Positions 55,385 through 64,000 of a stretch of DNA of 64,000 nt are shown piece by piece. Position 1 is the first letter of the stretch; the number at the start of each line of letters is the position of its first letter. The DNA lies in assembly GCA_000155715.1 (NCBI GenBank), contig DS990599.1:107846-171845 (forward strand). Direction: 5' to 3'. The DNA comes from a gamma proteobacterium HTCC5015 (GTDB lineage: Bacteria > Pseudomonadota > Gammaproteobacteria > HTCC5015). A program made the translations under genes and the position numbers. The notes under the pieces were generated by a model. The model was given only the letters and a program-made list of their open reading frames with translations. It was not told where the DNA came from and made no database searches.

Positions 55385-56532
55385 AGCGCTTTCACTACAC
55401 AGTGCTTCGCGCCGATGGTACACGCGATCAAGGTGAGATTTTGGCACCGTCGCGGGGGCAAGCTCGACGGCAACTCAATTGCGATGGCGCGTTTTTAATC
55501 CGCTTGAAAGCGCCGCGCAGCCACGCGGTCTCCCGACGACAGTGGCGGCAATCTTGGCCCTTGGTGGTGAGACAGTTAAGGCAGCTAAGCGCGGCGGGTG
55601 TGCCTCTGGCGGAGGCCATGGATGCCTTGTCTCAAGAGGCTGAGCCCGTGGCGTGGGCGCAGTTGTTGCAAGATTTAGCCCGCGACTTGAGCGCGGGGCA
55701 ACGGCTTTCTCAAGCGCTCGCTCGTTTCGAAGAGCATCTGCCCGAACCGTCGATGAGTTTAATTCAAGCGGGAGAGAACAGCGGCACCTTAGAGCGGCAA
55801 TTAGACACATTGGCGCAAATATTGGAGTGGCGCGAGGCGCGTCGCTCCGAGGCAATCAACGCACTGTTTTATCCCGCCGTGGCGGCGTTAGCAACGCTGG
55901 CGGCAGCGGGGTTCCTGCTGCTTTATCTCGTACCTAAGCTAGCGCCTTTTCTGCGCGAACTCGGTGTCGACCTACCGTTTTACAGCCGCTTTTTGTTTGC
56001 CTTCAGCGATTGGCTGCTGCTCTACGGCCTCTGGCTGTTGCCTCTATTGCCCCTGCTCTTTTCCGCACTGTGGATCAGCTCGGTGTGGCGTTTTTTGCCC
56101 GGGGTGGGCAAGGTGTTGCACGAGTTGTCGCTGAGTCAATTCAGCGCTCAAATGCGCGTTCTCTACGCCGCTGGCATGGCGTTGCCCCGTGCATTAGAGC
56201 GCGCTGGCGCGTTGCTGGTAGACCGCCGTGGCGCGGTAGGCGTCGCGGCTCAGGCACTAGAGAGCGGCCAATCTCTATCTCAAGCTTTGCAATCGACTCG
56301 ACAGTTTTCTCCTTTGTTTTTACGGGTGGTTCGCGTTGGCGAGCACAGCGGCGGTTTAGAGGAGAGCTTTGCGCAGCTGGAGGTCTACCACAGTGAGCGG
56401 GCGCAGCGACGCCTGCAAAAATTACAGGCGATGCTGGCGCCGAGTGTCAGCGTGATGTTGGCCTTGCTGCTTTTGTGGATTGTGGCGGCGGTCTTTCTGC
56501 CGCTCTACGATGCCATGGAGGTCATGGTGTGA
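55381..56532 (+). CDS. GspF/PilC-type inner-membrane platform protein (MshG-like)
   Basis: 383 residues. It has two T2SS-F domains, each with a helical cytoplasmic part (VRQLRQLSAAGVPLAEAMDA, ARSLQAMSIAGMALPRAL-type block ALERAGALLVD) and membrane segments (LATLAAAGFLLLYLVPKL; LYGLWLLPLLPLLF; VMLALLLLWIVAAVFLPLYD). It overlaps the ATPase by 4 bp. It is the membrane platform that couples ATPase to pilus assembly. Confidence 0.87.
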   Translation: MKRFHYTVLRADGTRDQGEILAPSRGQARRQLNCDGAFLIRLKAPRSHAVSRRQWRQSWPLVVRQLRQLSAAGVPLAEAMDALSQEAEPVAWAQLLQDLARDLSAGQRLSQALARFEEHLPEPSMSLIQAGENSGTLERQLDTLAQILEWREARRSEAINALFYPAVAALATLAAAGFLLLYLVPKLAPFLRELGVDLPFYSRFLFAFSDWLLLYGLWLLPLLPLLFSALWISSVWRFLPGVGKVLHELSLSQFSAQMRVLYAAGMALPRALERAGALLVDRRGAVGVAAQALESGQSLSQALQSTRQFSPLFLRVVRVGEHSGGLEESFAQLEVYHSERAQRRLQKLQAMLAPSVSVMLALLLLWIVAAVFLPLYDAMEVMV

Positions 56533-57626
56533 GGCATTGGATTCAACGGCATCCTCGCGACGCGATGGGCACGGTGTTACTGGACGACGCCAGTGAGCAA
56601 GTTCAGTACACACGCTTAGGCTGGATCAATCCATGGCATGTATGGCGCTTGTATCGGTTTCAAGCCAAAGCGCCACAGGCGATGGAAGATCGCTATGAAA
56701 AATCGGTGATAGGTTGGGATATCCGCGGTTGGCATCGCGCCCGCGTTAGCGTGCATGCATCGGCCATTGATTGCGAACCGCGCGATAGGGGCGTGTTGTT
56801 GCTCACGATGGCACTGCTTAGCGGCGCAGGCGTTAAACGCACTTTGTCGCGTTTGGTGTACTTCCCGTTGGACAGTGGCTGGCGCTTTGCCGTCTACCAA
56901 GGTGCTCACTTGGTCTACTCGCGTTTTCTCGATACGGCACAATGTTCTACATCTGAGGCGGCCCAGATCGAAGCGGATCAACTGATTCAGGCGCTGCGGC
57001 AAAAAGGCATTGCCCAAGTGACGCTTTGTGAACAGTGGACGCAGCAACAGGTTTTGCAGGCGGCGCGCCGCTACGCCCAAAGCCGTTGGCTGATTACGGC
57101 GTGGCTGCGCCGCCCCGCGCGCTGGGTGGCGCCGAAACAGTGGCCGCGGCGAGCGGGTATGTTGCTGTTGTGGTGCGTTTTGATGATCGGAGGTGTTGTC
57201 GGTTTACGCCACTATCCGCCGCCCCAAACGCTGTCCACCGTGGCGCTGTCGCTGCCCGAGAAAATGCCGCACTATCAACAGCGTTTGGCGGGACAGCAGC
57301 GCTTAGAACAACGGCCGTCGCTAGAGCCCGAGCGATGGTTAAGGCAGCTGGCTCAGTGGCAGTTGAGTTCGATGCGCTTAAACGAGGTTTTCTGGCAAAG
57401 GCGGCAGGGGCGCTGGCACTTTCGCTGGTCGGGGTGGACCACTTCAGAAGACGCTTATCAGCGCTATCGGCAGCAGGTTCGCGTCCAAACTTTAGAGCAG
57501 CTATTACCCACGACCCAGGCTGGGTTGCACTGGCAGCGGTTGAGTGCGCCACCGGCCATGACGCTGGATCGTCAAGCACCGTCCGACTATCGACTGCGCT
57601 GGAGCGCGCAATGGCGAGGTCGCTAA
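56529..57626 (+). CDS. PilN/PilM-like pilus assembly protein (MshI-like)
   Basis: 365 residues. It begins at GTG (MRHWIQRHP), overlapping the upstream gene by 4 bp. A single membrane segment lies near residues 215-240 (AGMLLLWCVLMIGGVVGL), followed by a periplasmic part. The order within the operon fits a PilM/PilN-type assembly component, but motifs are weak. Trp/Arg richness is high. The function is inferred from position. Confidence 0.6.
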   Translation: MRHWIQRHPRDAMGTVLLDDASEQVQYTRLGWINPWHVWRLYRFQAKAPQAMEDRYEKSVIGWDIRGWHRARVSVHASAIDCEPRDRGVLLLTMALLSGAGVKRTLSRLVYFPLDSGWRFAVYQGAHLVYSRFLDTAQCSTSEAAQIEADQLIQALRQKGIAQVTLCEQWTQQQVLQAARRYAQSRWLITAWLRRPARWVAPKQWPRRAGMLLLWCVLMIGGVVGLRHYPPPQTLSTVALSLPEKMPHYQQRLAGQQRLEQRPSLEPERWLRQLAQWQLSSMRLNEVFWQRRQGRWHFRWSGWTTSEDAYQRYRQQVRVQTLEQLLPTTQAGLHWQRLSAPPAMTLDRQAPSDYRLRWSAQWRGR

Positions 57627-58198
57627 TGCATCGCATTGCTTGGGTCTGTTTGTGTTTGTTGGGCGTGGTCGCGACCGCATCCAGCTTGTTATTGATCGGT
57701 CAGTCCTATGAGTACTGGCAGCAGTGGCGCGGCTGGCAAGATCGTCAGAGCGCCGTGTTCAAGCGGCATCGGCAGCACAGGGCCGACTTGCAGTGGTGGA
57801 TGGATCAGCGCGCACCCGTTCAAGCGTTGCTGAAAAGAGACGAAGCCATAGGTCAAGCTAAGCAAACGCTGTGGCAGGACATTCGACGCCGCGCGCTGGA
57901 GCGACACTGGCGGGATGTGTCTTGGCGGTCTGTGCCGACGCCACCGCGGGATAAGCGTTTGGCACAGTGGTCGCGCCAGCGCTTTCACTTACAAGCGCGG
58001 GTGGCCCACGAACGGGATCTTTTTACATTGTGGGACAACTGGCGCGCTCAGTGGGGCGATCAACTGCAATGGCCGCAATGCCATGTAGAGCGCTTGGCCG
58101 ATAAGGATATCCAAGCGCAATCGCGCCCTTTGACTCTCGATTGTCAAATCGAGGTCTGGCAGTGGCACGCGGCGTCAAGGAGGACGGTTTATGAATAA
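57626..58198 (+). CDS. PilO-like pilus assembly protein (MshJ-like)
   Basis: 190 residues with an N-terminal membrane segment (IAWVCLCLLGVVATASSLLL) and a coiled periplasmic region. TAATG overlap with the preceding gene supports the start at 57626; an in-frame ATG at 57611 would add five residues. Position and topology suggest PilO/MshJ; sequence similarity alone is not decisive. Confidence 0.6.
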   Translation: MHRIAWVCLCLLGVVATASSLLLIGQSYEYWQQWRGWQDRQSAVFKRHRQHRADLQWWMDQRAPVQALLKRDEAIGQAKQTLWQDIRRRALERHWRDVSWRSVPTPPRDKRLAQWSRQRFHLQARVAHERDLFTLWDNWRAQWGDQLQWPQCHVERLADKDIQAQSRPLTLDCQIEVWQWHAASRRTVYE

Positions 58199-58433
58199 TG
58201 CCCCCATTGTGATCGGTTTGGCGTTGACGCTGTTCTTTAGTCCGCAAGAGCGGGCTTTGATGGATCAACCAATCAATCGTGAGAAGTCGATACAAAGTGC
58301 GCCCAGCACAGAGCCAGAGCGAGTTGTCCATCCCCCAGCAATTCAAGGCGCGGGCTATTTAAAAAAGGGCTCGAAATCGATAGAGCAATGGGGGCGCGAT
58401 CCAGCGCTGCCTATTCGGCGAGTGCAGCCATGA
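58191..58433 (+). CDS. Small unknown protein, possibly PilP/MshK-like
   Basis: 80 residues. A hydrophobic N-terminus (VIGLALTLFFS) precedes a Pro/Ser/Glu-rich tail ending PIRRVQP. It overlaps its neighbours by 8 bp and 4 bp, which supports a real gene. The family is not recognised; position suggests a pilus-assembly accessory. Confidence 0.55.
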   Translation: MNNAPIVIGLALTLFFSPQERALMDQPINREKSIQSAPSTEPERVVHPPAIQGAGYLKKGSKSIEQWGRDPALPIRRVQP

Positions 58434-59371
58434 GACGGCAATCGGGCATGGCGTTACTGGCACTCATCGTACTCATGGCCGTTGCCATACTGAGTTTGTG
58501 GCAACCCCGTGTGTCGCCAGAGGCGGAGCATCGGCGCAGCCAGCGGGTTTTGCAGGAAGCGCTACAGGCGTTAGTGGCCTACGCCAGCCAAGCTCACAGC
58601 AGTGGCGTACAGATGGAGCGTTTGCGCATGGGTGAATTGCCTTGCCCCGATGTGGATGGCGACGGCGTGATCAATCCCACGATTGATTACACGGGTAGCG
58701 ACTGCACCGCCTACGTTGGCTGGTTGCCCTGGCGCAGTTTGGGGTTGCCCGAGGGCAAAGACGGTACCGGTGCTCGGCTTTGGTATGTGCTCGCCCCCGC
58801 CTGGGCCAATCGTGCGGGCGGTGTGGAAGCGGTGCTCAACCCCGATCAGACCGATCGAGTGTGGCTGGACGGTCAGGCTGCCGTGGCTTGGTTAATATCT
58901 CCCAGCGCCCCGCTGCCTCAGCAACAGCGAGACATCGCCAGCGATGGCGCGAGCCAAATCGCGCACTACCTAGAGTGGAGCGCGCTGGGTCCTCAACAGT
59001 GGCAGCGGCAAGCCGCCAGCAATGATCGGGCACTCGCCCTCGGTGCAGATCGTTTGTTGTACAGCGCCGAGCAGGTTGCCATAAAAGCGGTGGCGGGCTG
59101 GCTCAATGGTTTTTATCGAGATCAGCATCACTACCCAAGCGCGGCGCCGCTGGCGGGCCAAGTGTGCCAAGCCGGTGTGTCGGTGGGCGAATTGCCCAGC
59201 GCATGTCCCACATCGCTCGCTCTGCCGTGGCCCGAGTCCGACGACATGGATGCGTGGCTGTTGCGCAATCAGTGGTTGGCGCACATCGAGTATCGACAGT
59301 TGTCCAGCCAGCGCGTGCAGTTAGTGGGGCCTCAGCAGCGCGTTGAAATCGCAAGTGGAGTCATACAATGA
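58430..59371 (+). CDS. Large pseudopilin-like protein
   Basis: 313 residues. The start (MRRQSGMALLALIVLMAVAI) has a short positive leader and a long hydrophobic stretch, as in minor pseudopilins. It has a Ca2+-binding-like loop PDVDGDGVINP near residue 75 and several cysteines (LPCPD, SDCTAY). It overlaps the upstream stop by 4 bp. It is probably a minor subunit capping or shaping the pseudopilus. Confidence 0.65.
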   Translation: MRRQSGMALLALIVLMAVAILSLWQPRVSPEAEHRRSQRVLQEALQALVAYASQAHSSGVQMERLRMGELPCPDVDGDGVINPTIDYTGSDCTAYVGWLPWRSLGLPEGKDGTGARLWYVLAPAWANRAGGVEAVLNPDQTDRVWLDGQAAVAWLISPSAPLPQQQRDIASDGASQIAHYLEWSALGPQQWQRQAASNDRALALGADRLLYSAEQVAIKAVAGWLNGFYRDQHHYPSAAPLAGQVCQAGVSVGELPSACPTSLALPWPESDDMDAWLLRNQWLAHIEYRQLSSQRVQLVGPQQRVEIASGVIQ

Positions 59372-60093
59372 AGCAGCGCGGTTTTAGCTTACTGGAATTG
59401 GCGTTAGTCATTGCCGTGTTGGGATTGTTGCTGGGCGCGGCGATTAACCCGATGCGCCACTTTCTCAGGCAGCAGTGGATCGAGCGCGAACAAGCTCAGC
59501 TGGCTACGGCGAGAGACCTGCTACTGGCCTACGCTGTGCGGCAGGGGCGGTTGCCCTGTCCCGACCGCGATGGCGATGGCCGAGAGGACAACGGCAACGG
59601 CAGCTGTGGCGAGACTGCTATTAACAGCTCGCCCAGTGACGCCCAGCGCCAGCGTATTGTCGCGGGCCGCCTGCCGTGGCTCGACGTCGGTGCCGCCGCT
59701 CGCAACGCCCACGGCGAGCGCTACCACTACGCCGTGACACTGCATTACGCCGACACGGCCAGCTTCGATGATCCCACCGAATTTCCCCGCAGTTCCGGTT
59801 TGGCGTGCCCCAAGGCCAGCGCCAGCTTACTGCCCCAGCCGAGCTTTACCCTGTGTAGCTTGGGCGCCATTGATATTCGTGCGGCCGAGGGTAGTTGGCG
59901 CGTGCGCGACGCGCCCTTTGTGCTTTGGAGTCGCGGGGCAGACTCGGGTGCTCGCAGCAGTGGCGAGAGCGAAAACGCCGACGGCGATCGCGTATTCGAA
60001 ACACGGCCTTGGAACACTCAGTTCGACGATCAAGTGAGTTGGCTGTCTTCAGCACAGCTGGCTTGGCAAGGTGGGCTTCGGCCCGGTTACTAA
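59368..60093 (+). CDS. Prepilin-type pseudopilin
   Basis: 241 residues. A short leader MKQRG is followed by FSLLELALVIAVLGLLLGAA, the type IV prepilin cleavage and helix motif with Gly at -1. A Ca2+-loop-like DRDGDGREDN lies near residue 68. A conserved Cys pair (NGSCGET, SGLACPK) may be disulfide-bonded. ATGA overlap with the preceding gene. Confidence 0.8.
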   Translation: MKQRGFSLLELALVIAVLGLLLGAAINPMRHFLRQQWIEREQAQLATARDLLLAYAVRQGRLPCPDRDGDGREDNGNGSCGETAINSSPSDAQRQRIVAGRLPWLDVGAAARNAHGERYHYAVTLHYADTASFDDPTEFPRSSGLACPKASASLLPQPSFTLCSLGAIDIRAAEGSWRVRDAPFVLWSRGADSGARSSGESENADGDRVFETRPWNTQFDDQVSWLSSAQLAWQGGLRPGY

Positions 60094-60123
60094 GACCACG
60101 ACGGTCACAACAAGGAGAGTGAT

Positions 60124-60756
60124 ATGAAAGAAATAAACGAAAGGAAATGGAATCAGCAAAGAGCATTTACCCTCGTCGAATTGGCCATAGTGCTGGTTAT
60201 TGTCGGTCTGTTACTGGGTGGCGTGCTCAAGGGGCAGGCGATGATCGACAGCGCTCGCATGAAGCGAGCCATACAAGATTATAAAAATATCAGCGCCGCC
60301 GTACTGACCTACCGAGATCAATACAAAAGCTGGCCCGGGGATGACAACCGCGCACAAACACTACTCGGCAACACCACGCTACTCAACGGCGATGGTGATG
60401 GGCGTGTCGACGGCAGCTACGCCAGCAGTGACGACACCAACGAGTCGCGGCAGTTTTGGTACCACCTGCGCGCCGCCGATATGGTGACGGGCAGCAGCGC
60501 CGACACCGCGGGCGGCACATTGCTGCCGAGTAACCCTTGGGGTGGCCAAACGGGTGTGACCTCCAGTGCCATCAGTGGTTTTGCCTTGGGCGAGGCCAAT
60601 ACGCTGTGCTACGGACTCGTGCCCGGCGATGCCAGTCGCAATATCGACACACAGCTCGACGACGGCGTGCCCACCACGGGCAAAGTGCGCGGCCACGCCA
60701 GTGACACTAGCTACGACGCCAGCTCCAACTACACGCTGTGCCTAGTGATTGGTTAG
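60124..60756 (+). CDS. Prepilin-type pseudopilin with alanine at -1
   Basis: 210 residues. A longer leader (13-14 residues) precedes A-FTLVELAIVLVIVGLLLG: Ala rather than Gly at the -1 cleavage position, with the conserved Glu5 present. A NGDGDGRVDG Ca2+-loop-like sequence occurs near residue 87. It is the last gene of the operon. It may be the major subunit, or an alternative pseudopilin. Confidence 0.8.
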   Translation: MKEINERKWNQQRAFTLVELAIVLVIVGLLLGGVLKGQAMIDSARMKRAIQDYKNISAAVLTYRDQYKSWPGDDNRAQTLLGNTTLLNGDGDGRVDGSYASSDDTNESRQFWYHLRAADMVTGSSADTAGGTLLPSNPWGGQTGVTSSAISGFALGEANTLCYGLVPGDASRNIDTQLDDGVPTTGKVRGHASDTSYDASSNYTLCLVIG

Positions 60757-60808
60757 TGGGCTAAAAGAGGGCTGCGGTCTCTCGCTATGGAGGGGTGATT
60801 GGGTCACT

Positions 60809-60943
60809 GTCGGCCTGAAGGCCGACCCACGGTCACTGGTGGGCAGAAACTTAGGATTGAAACACAGAGGCCAAAGAGCCCTCCGAGTGGACAGAGTGAT
60901 TCCCCATCACATCAAGCCGACGTGGGTCGGACTTCAGTCCGAC
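60809..60943. repeat. Inverted REP pair (REPIN-like)
   Basis: GTCGGCC-tgaa-GGCCGAC (60809-60826) and GTCGGAC-ttca-GTCCGAC (60926-60943) are the same palindrome in opposite orientation, each with a GTGGG/CCCAC flank. A related copy lies near 35334. A further imperfect hairpin, GCTTGCTTGATG / CATCAAGTAAGC, lies at about 60979-61014. The 299 bp gap 60757-61055 has no gene. Confidence 0.7.
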
Positions 60944-61055
60944 CGTAGCAGTGACCGCTGCTAGTTCAGAGCGACAGCTTGCTTGATGACGGGGCAGCCG
61001 CGACATCAAGTAAGCTTAGTGAGCCCTGTGTTTTTACTGTCCAGGCAGACGAAAG

Positions 61056-61532
61056 TTAGGCCAGCTTCTCGGGTGCGACGACAACGCCGTCTTCATCGGC
61101 GTAGGTGTACTCACCGGGAGTGAACGTCACGCCGTGAAAGGTTACGGGCAAATCGATTTGTCCTTCGCCGCGCTTCACCGATTTTTGCGGCATGGTATCG
61201 AGGGCTTTAACGCCGATCTCGAGTGCGCCGATCTCTTTGCTGTCGCGAATACAGCCGAATACGATGATGCCCGCCCAGCCGTTTTTGACGCCGAGCTCGG
61301 CGAGGTTGCCGCCGACGAGAGCACAGCGCATGGAGCCGCCGCCGTCGACAACCAGCACGCGGCCCTCGCCGGGCTTTTCGAGTTGCTCGCGCACGAGGGT
61401 GTTGTCTTCAAATACTTTCAGCGTCGTGATGGGGCCGCCAAAGGCGATGCGCCCACCGAAATCGCGAAATCCGGGCAGTGCAACGCTGACATTTTGGTGG
61501 TCGTCGCTGAGGTCACAAGTGGCAAAACTCAT
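61056..61532 (-). CDS. rraA: Ribonuclease E activity regulator RraA
   Basis: 158 residues of the RraA/HMG-aldolase fold. It has VVDGGGSMRCALVGGNLAEL, GWAGIIVFGCIRDSKEI, and LPVTFHGVTFTPGEYTYADEDG. RraA inhibits RNase E; some relatives have aldolase activity. It follows the transporter gene by 8 bp on the minus strand. Confidence 0.93.
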   Translation of the reverse strand: MSFATCDLSDDHQNVSVALPGFRDFGGRIAFGGPITTLKVFEDNTLVREQLEKPGEGRVLVVDGGGSMRCALVGGNLAELGVKNGWAGIIVFGCIRDSKEIGALEIGVKALDTMPQKSVKRGEGQIDLPVTFHGVTFTPGEYTYADEDGVVVAPEKLA

Positions 61533-61540
61533 AGTGGCTC

Positions 61541-63130
61541 CTAAAGTGTGTTGGGTTCAGAGGGTTGAGGTGATTCTATGCGCAAGTGTCGCCCAGCCCA
61601 CCAAACTAGGGCAATAACGGGCAGCCCCATTAACGTGGTGGCGACAAAAAAGGCGGGGTAGCCCAGTTGATCGACCATGCCGCCGGAGTAGCCGCCCAAT
61701 AGCTTGGGAACGAGCATCATCATCGAGCTAAAAATGGCGTATTGCATGGCGGTAAATGAGACATTCACCAAGCTGGACAAAAAGGCCACAAAGGCCGCGC
61801 TGGCCAGCCCCGCAGCGAGGTTGTCGAGCGCGACCACGGCGTACAGCGACCACAGTCGGTCGTGTTCAAAGCCGAAGTTAATCGGTAGCACATCGACAAT
61901 CGTGCTCTGCAAGCTGAGGCCAATAAACAATAAATTGGTGAGCGCCGAGAGCACCGCGCCCAGCATGAGTATGCGCATCACGCCTAGGCGCAGCGCCAGC
62001 GCACCGCCGAGCAAGCCGCCTAAAATGGACATCACCACGCCAAAGGCTTTAACCGCGGCGGCGATGTCTTTCTTGCTAAAGCCGATGTCCTGATAAAACA
62101 CATTGGAAATCACACCGAGCACGATATCGGAAATGCGATAAAGGCCAATCAAGGCCAGCACCAAGAGGGCGGTTTTGATGGGGTATCGAGTAAAAAAATC
62201 GCGCACGGGAGCCACATAAGTAACATCCACCAATGGCTTGTTCACCAGATTCAAGAGCAGCGCGATCCAGACAACGACAGCGGCGATGCCCACCGCGAGG
62301 AAAAAGCGCAGTGCCTCGGTTAAGAAGCGCCAGAGGGGATTGTCTCCGAGTAACGCATGAAGATCGAGTGAGGACTGGCCGATATAGAAAAAGCTGCTGG
62401 CAAAGGCGCCAGTGGCCAGTACAAACAGCAGCAAAAAGCGGCCGTAGTCGCTGCCTTTATTGCGCAGTGCGGGCTGGTGCCGTTGAGGCTCGGGCATGCA
62501 GAGCGTAGCCAGCAAGCACAAACCCATTACCGCCGCCATGACCCAATAAGTCATTTGCCAAGCGCGGTAGTCGTAGTGATCGGTGGCACTGCCCAGCTCG
62601 GCGGCTAAATAGAGCGAGCCCGCGCCCGAGACAATCATCGCCAAGCGGTAGCCGACGATATAGGTGGCGGAGAGTAAGGCTTGATAGCGTGGCGGGGCGC
62701 ACTCGATGCGGTAGGCGTCGATGACGATGTCTTGCGTCGCACCGGAAAAGCCCAGCAACACGGCGGCCAATGCCATCCACACCAAGCCATCGCCAGCGGG
62801 GTTGATGGCGCCCATCAGAAATATGGCGGTGGCAACACCCAGTTGAGCCAACACGAGCCAGCTGCGCCGACTGCCCAGCGCGCGAGTGAGCCAGGGCAGG
62901 GGCAGTTGATCGACCAGTGGTGCCCACACAAATTTAAACGAGTAACCCAGAGCCGCCCAGGAAAAGTACGTCACCGCCGAGCGCTCGACGCCCGCCTCGC
63001 GCAGCCACAGAGAGAGTGACGAAAAAATCAGCAGCAGTGGCAGGCCCGCCGAAAAGCCGAGAATTAACAGCCGCCACGTCTGTGGCAGGCGGAGTGCTTC
63101 GACTAGGGGAACCCGCTCGCTCGCGGTCAT
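61541..63130 (-). CDS. AmpG-like MFS transporter
   Basis: 529 residues with about 12-14 membrane segments (LLILGFSAGLPLLLIFSSL, FVWAPLVDQLPLPWLTRALG). AmpG-type permeases import cell-wall muropeptides for recycling. The ATG at 63130 was chosen over a longer frame start at 63211, which would run into pyrE. It lies 1 bp from the pyrE stop. Confidence 0.8.
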   Translation of the reverse strand: MTASERVPLVEALRLPQTWRLLILGFSAGLPLLLIFSSLSLWLREAGVERSAVTYFSWAALGYSFKFVWAPLVDQLPLPWLTRALGSRRSWLVLAQLGVATAIFLMGAINPAGDGLVWMALAAVLLGFSGATQDIVIDAYRIECAPPRYQALLSATYIVGYRLAMIVSGAGSLYLAAELGSATDHYDYRAWQMTYWVMAAVMGLCLLATLCMPEPQRHQPALRNKGSDYGRFLLLFVLATGAFASSFFYIGQSSLDLHALLGDNPLWRFLTEALRFFLAVGIAAVVVWIALLLNLVNKPLVDVTYVAPVRDFFTRYPIKTALLVLALIGLYRISDIVLGVISNVFYQDIGFSKKDIAAAVKAFGVVMSILGGLLGGALALRLGVMRILMLGAVLSALTNLLFIGLSLQSTIVDVLPINFGFEHDRLWSLYAVVALDNLAAGLASAAFVAFLSSLVNVSFTAMQYAIFSSMMMLVPKLLGGYSGGMVDQLGYPAFFVATTLMGLPVIALVWWAGRHLRIESPQPSEPNTL

Positions 63131-63131
63131 G

Positions 63132-63773
63132 CTATACCCCGTACTCGCGGCGATAGGCCGACATGGCCTCACCGTGTTGCGCCAGTTCGGGGCGCTGGCT
63201 GGCAAACTCAATCAAGGTGTTCAAATCGGCAATCGCTGATACTTGAATGCCGTACTCCTGTTCGACTTCTTGAATCGCCGAGCGCTCGCCTCGACCGCGC
63301 TCTTGGCGGTTTAGGGCAATCGAGACGCCCACCAGTTCGGCGCCGTTGGCTTGAATAATTTCTACCGACTCGCGAATCGCTGTACCCGCAGTAATCACAT
63401 CGTCAATCACCAGCACGCGACCCTTGAGCTCCGCGCCGACCAAAGTGCCGCCCTCGCCGTGGTCCTTCTTTTCTTTGCGATTAAAACAATAGGGCACATC
63501 GCGGCCGTGCTCCGTCGCCAGCGCAATCGCCGTCGCCGCCGCCAGTGGAATGCCCTTGTAGGCGGGCCCAAACAGCACATCAAACTCAATGCCCGATTCG
63601 ACAATGGCCTGAGCGTAGTAGCGACCTAGCTGTGCCAAGGCCTGCCCACTTTTAAAGAGACCCGCATTAAAAAAGTAAGGGCTTACACGGCCCGACTTAA
63701 GAGTGAACTCACCAAAGCGCAAAACGCCTTGGTCGATAGCAAAAGCCAAAAAATCGCTGCGAAAATCGCTCAT
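63132..63773 (-). CDS. pyrE: Orotate phosphoribosyltransferase
   Basis: 213 residues. The PRPP-binding motif is [30 protein letters not shown] and [15 protein letters not shown] are also typical. It makes orotidine 5'-phosphate in pyrimidine synthesis. In many relatives it is next to crc; here a restriction gene begins divergently instead. Confidence 0.96.
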   Translation of the reverse strand: MSDFRSDFLAFAIDQGVLRFGEFTLKSGRVSPYFFNAGLFKSGQALAQLGRYYAQAIVESGIEFDVLFGPAYKGIPLAAATAIALATEHGRDVPYCFNRKEKKDHGEGGTLVGAELKGRVLVIDDVITAGTAIRESVEIIQANGAELVGVSIALNRQERGRGERSAIQEVEQEYGIQVSAIADLNTLIEFASQRPELAQHGEAMSAYRREYGV

Positions 63774-63931
63774 AACAAAATGAAAAGCTTAGAAATGAAT
63801 AAAAGAGGTCGGCAGTATAGCAACGCCGACCTCAGAACCACAGAGCACCCATGAATTCCAACAAAACCTGAGATACACTCAAGCGGGCGCCACATTGGGG
63901 AAATACTCGGAAAAGGACGCATTAAAAAGCT

Positions 63932-64000
63932 ATGAATAAAAAGGCACTCTCCGAGCGGGACATCTGCACCAAATTCATTACCCCCGCCCTGCAAAGAGCA
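63932..64000 (+). CDS. hsdR: Type I restriction enzyme R subunit, N-terminal fragment
   Basis: The first 23 residues (MNKKALSERDICTKFITPAL) match the usual start of type I restriction R subunits. The ATG is divergent from pyrE, 158 bp away. The gene runs off the right edge, so motor and nuclease domains cannot be seen. It suggests a restriction-modification island beyond the window. Confidence 0.75.
   Translation, partial: MNKKALSERDICTKFITPALQRA

Noticed and set aside
52258-60756. Classical type II secretion system
   Set aside because: The lipoprotein secretin, gene order and lack of GspC, D-N-type and GspG-type genes fit an MSHA/type IV-like locus better.
63770-63994. 74-codon minus-strand frame at the right edge
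   Set aside because: It overlaps the convincing hsdR start and the pyrE start region.

Overview
The window is the replication-origin region of a marine-type gammaproteobacterium, probably of the Cellvibrionales/Pseudomonadales kind. The evidence is the block rsmG-mnmG ... mnmE-yidC-yidD-rnpA-rpmH facing dnaA-dnaN-recF-gyrB, together with prlC, ubiD, rraA, pyrE and the yibN-secB-gpsA / envC-ctpA-yibQ neighbourhoods. No species can be named from sequence alone.

Layout. 1-7654 (minus strand): start of rsmG, mnmG, two tandem PhnD-like periplasmic binding proteins, mnmE, yidC, yidD, rnpA, rpmH. 7948-14325 (plus): dnaA, a probable oriC with DnaA boxes, dnaN, recF (with two perfect parS-like palindromes inside the gene) and gyrB. 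14512-19446: prlC, an SH3/coiled-coil membrane protein, exonuclease III and ubiD. 19465-21825: two almost identical 267-269 bp MITE-like elements bracket a solo parA and an SDR gene. They are followed by a 2Fe-2S/FAD reductase and a beta-carbonic anhydrase.

23682-35069 is a surface-protein locus. It holds three secreted DUF11-type proteins, a 1991-residue predicted outer-membrane protein (DUF11, OmpA-like, carboxypeptidase-regulatory-like and beta-barrel regions) and a P-domain/DUF11 protein. A strongly structured leader and a two-state hairpin lie within it. A tRNA-Pro(CGG) follows.

35801-40950 is accessory DNA: hipBA, then an array of integron gene cassettes. Five convincing attC sites separate five cassettes, all read on the minus strand, and no integrase gene is visible (a CALIN-type array). 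One cassette carries two genes, one with a HEPN-like RX4H motif; another encodes a SUKH (SMI1/KNR4) protein.

40950-50684 returns to housekeeping genes (prpB, yibQ, ctpA, envC, yibN, secB, gpsA, a histidine kinase, trmL). Between the kinase and trmL lies a near-perfect sigma-54 promoter, followed about 90 bp later by an intrinsic terminator, which suggests a small regulatory RNA. A sigma-54 response regulator (50785) is next. Then comes a compact MSHA/type IV-like pseudopilus operon (52258-60756) with secretin, ATPase, platform protein, PilN/PilO-like proteins and three pseudopilin-like proteins. The window ends with rraA, an AmpG-like transporter, pyrE and the first 23 codons of a probable hsdR.

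The strongest candidates for undescribed biology are the cassette array with its HEPN-like pair, the DUF11/beta-barrel surface locus with its RNA structures, and the sigma-54-driven small RNA.
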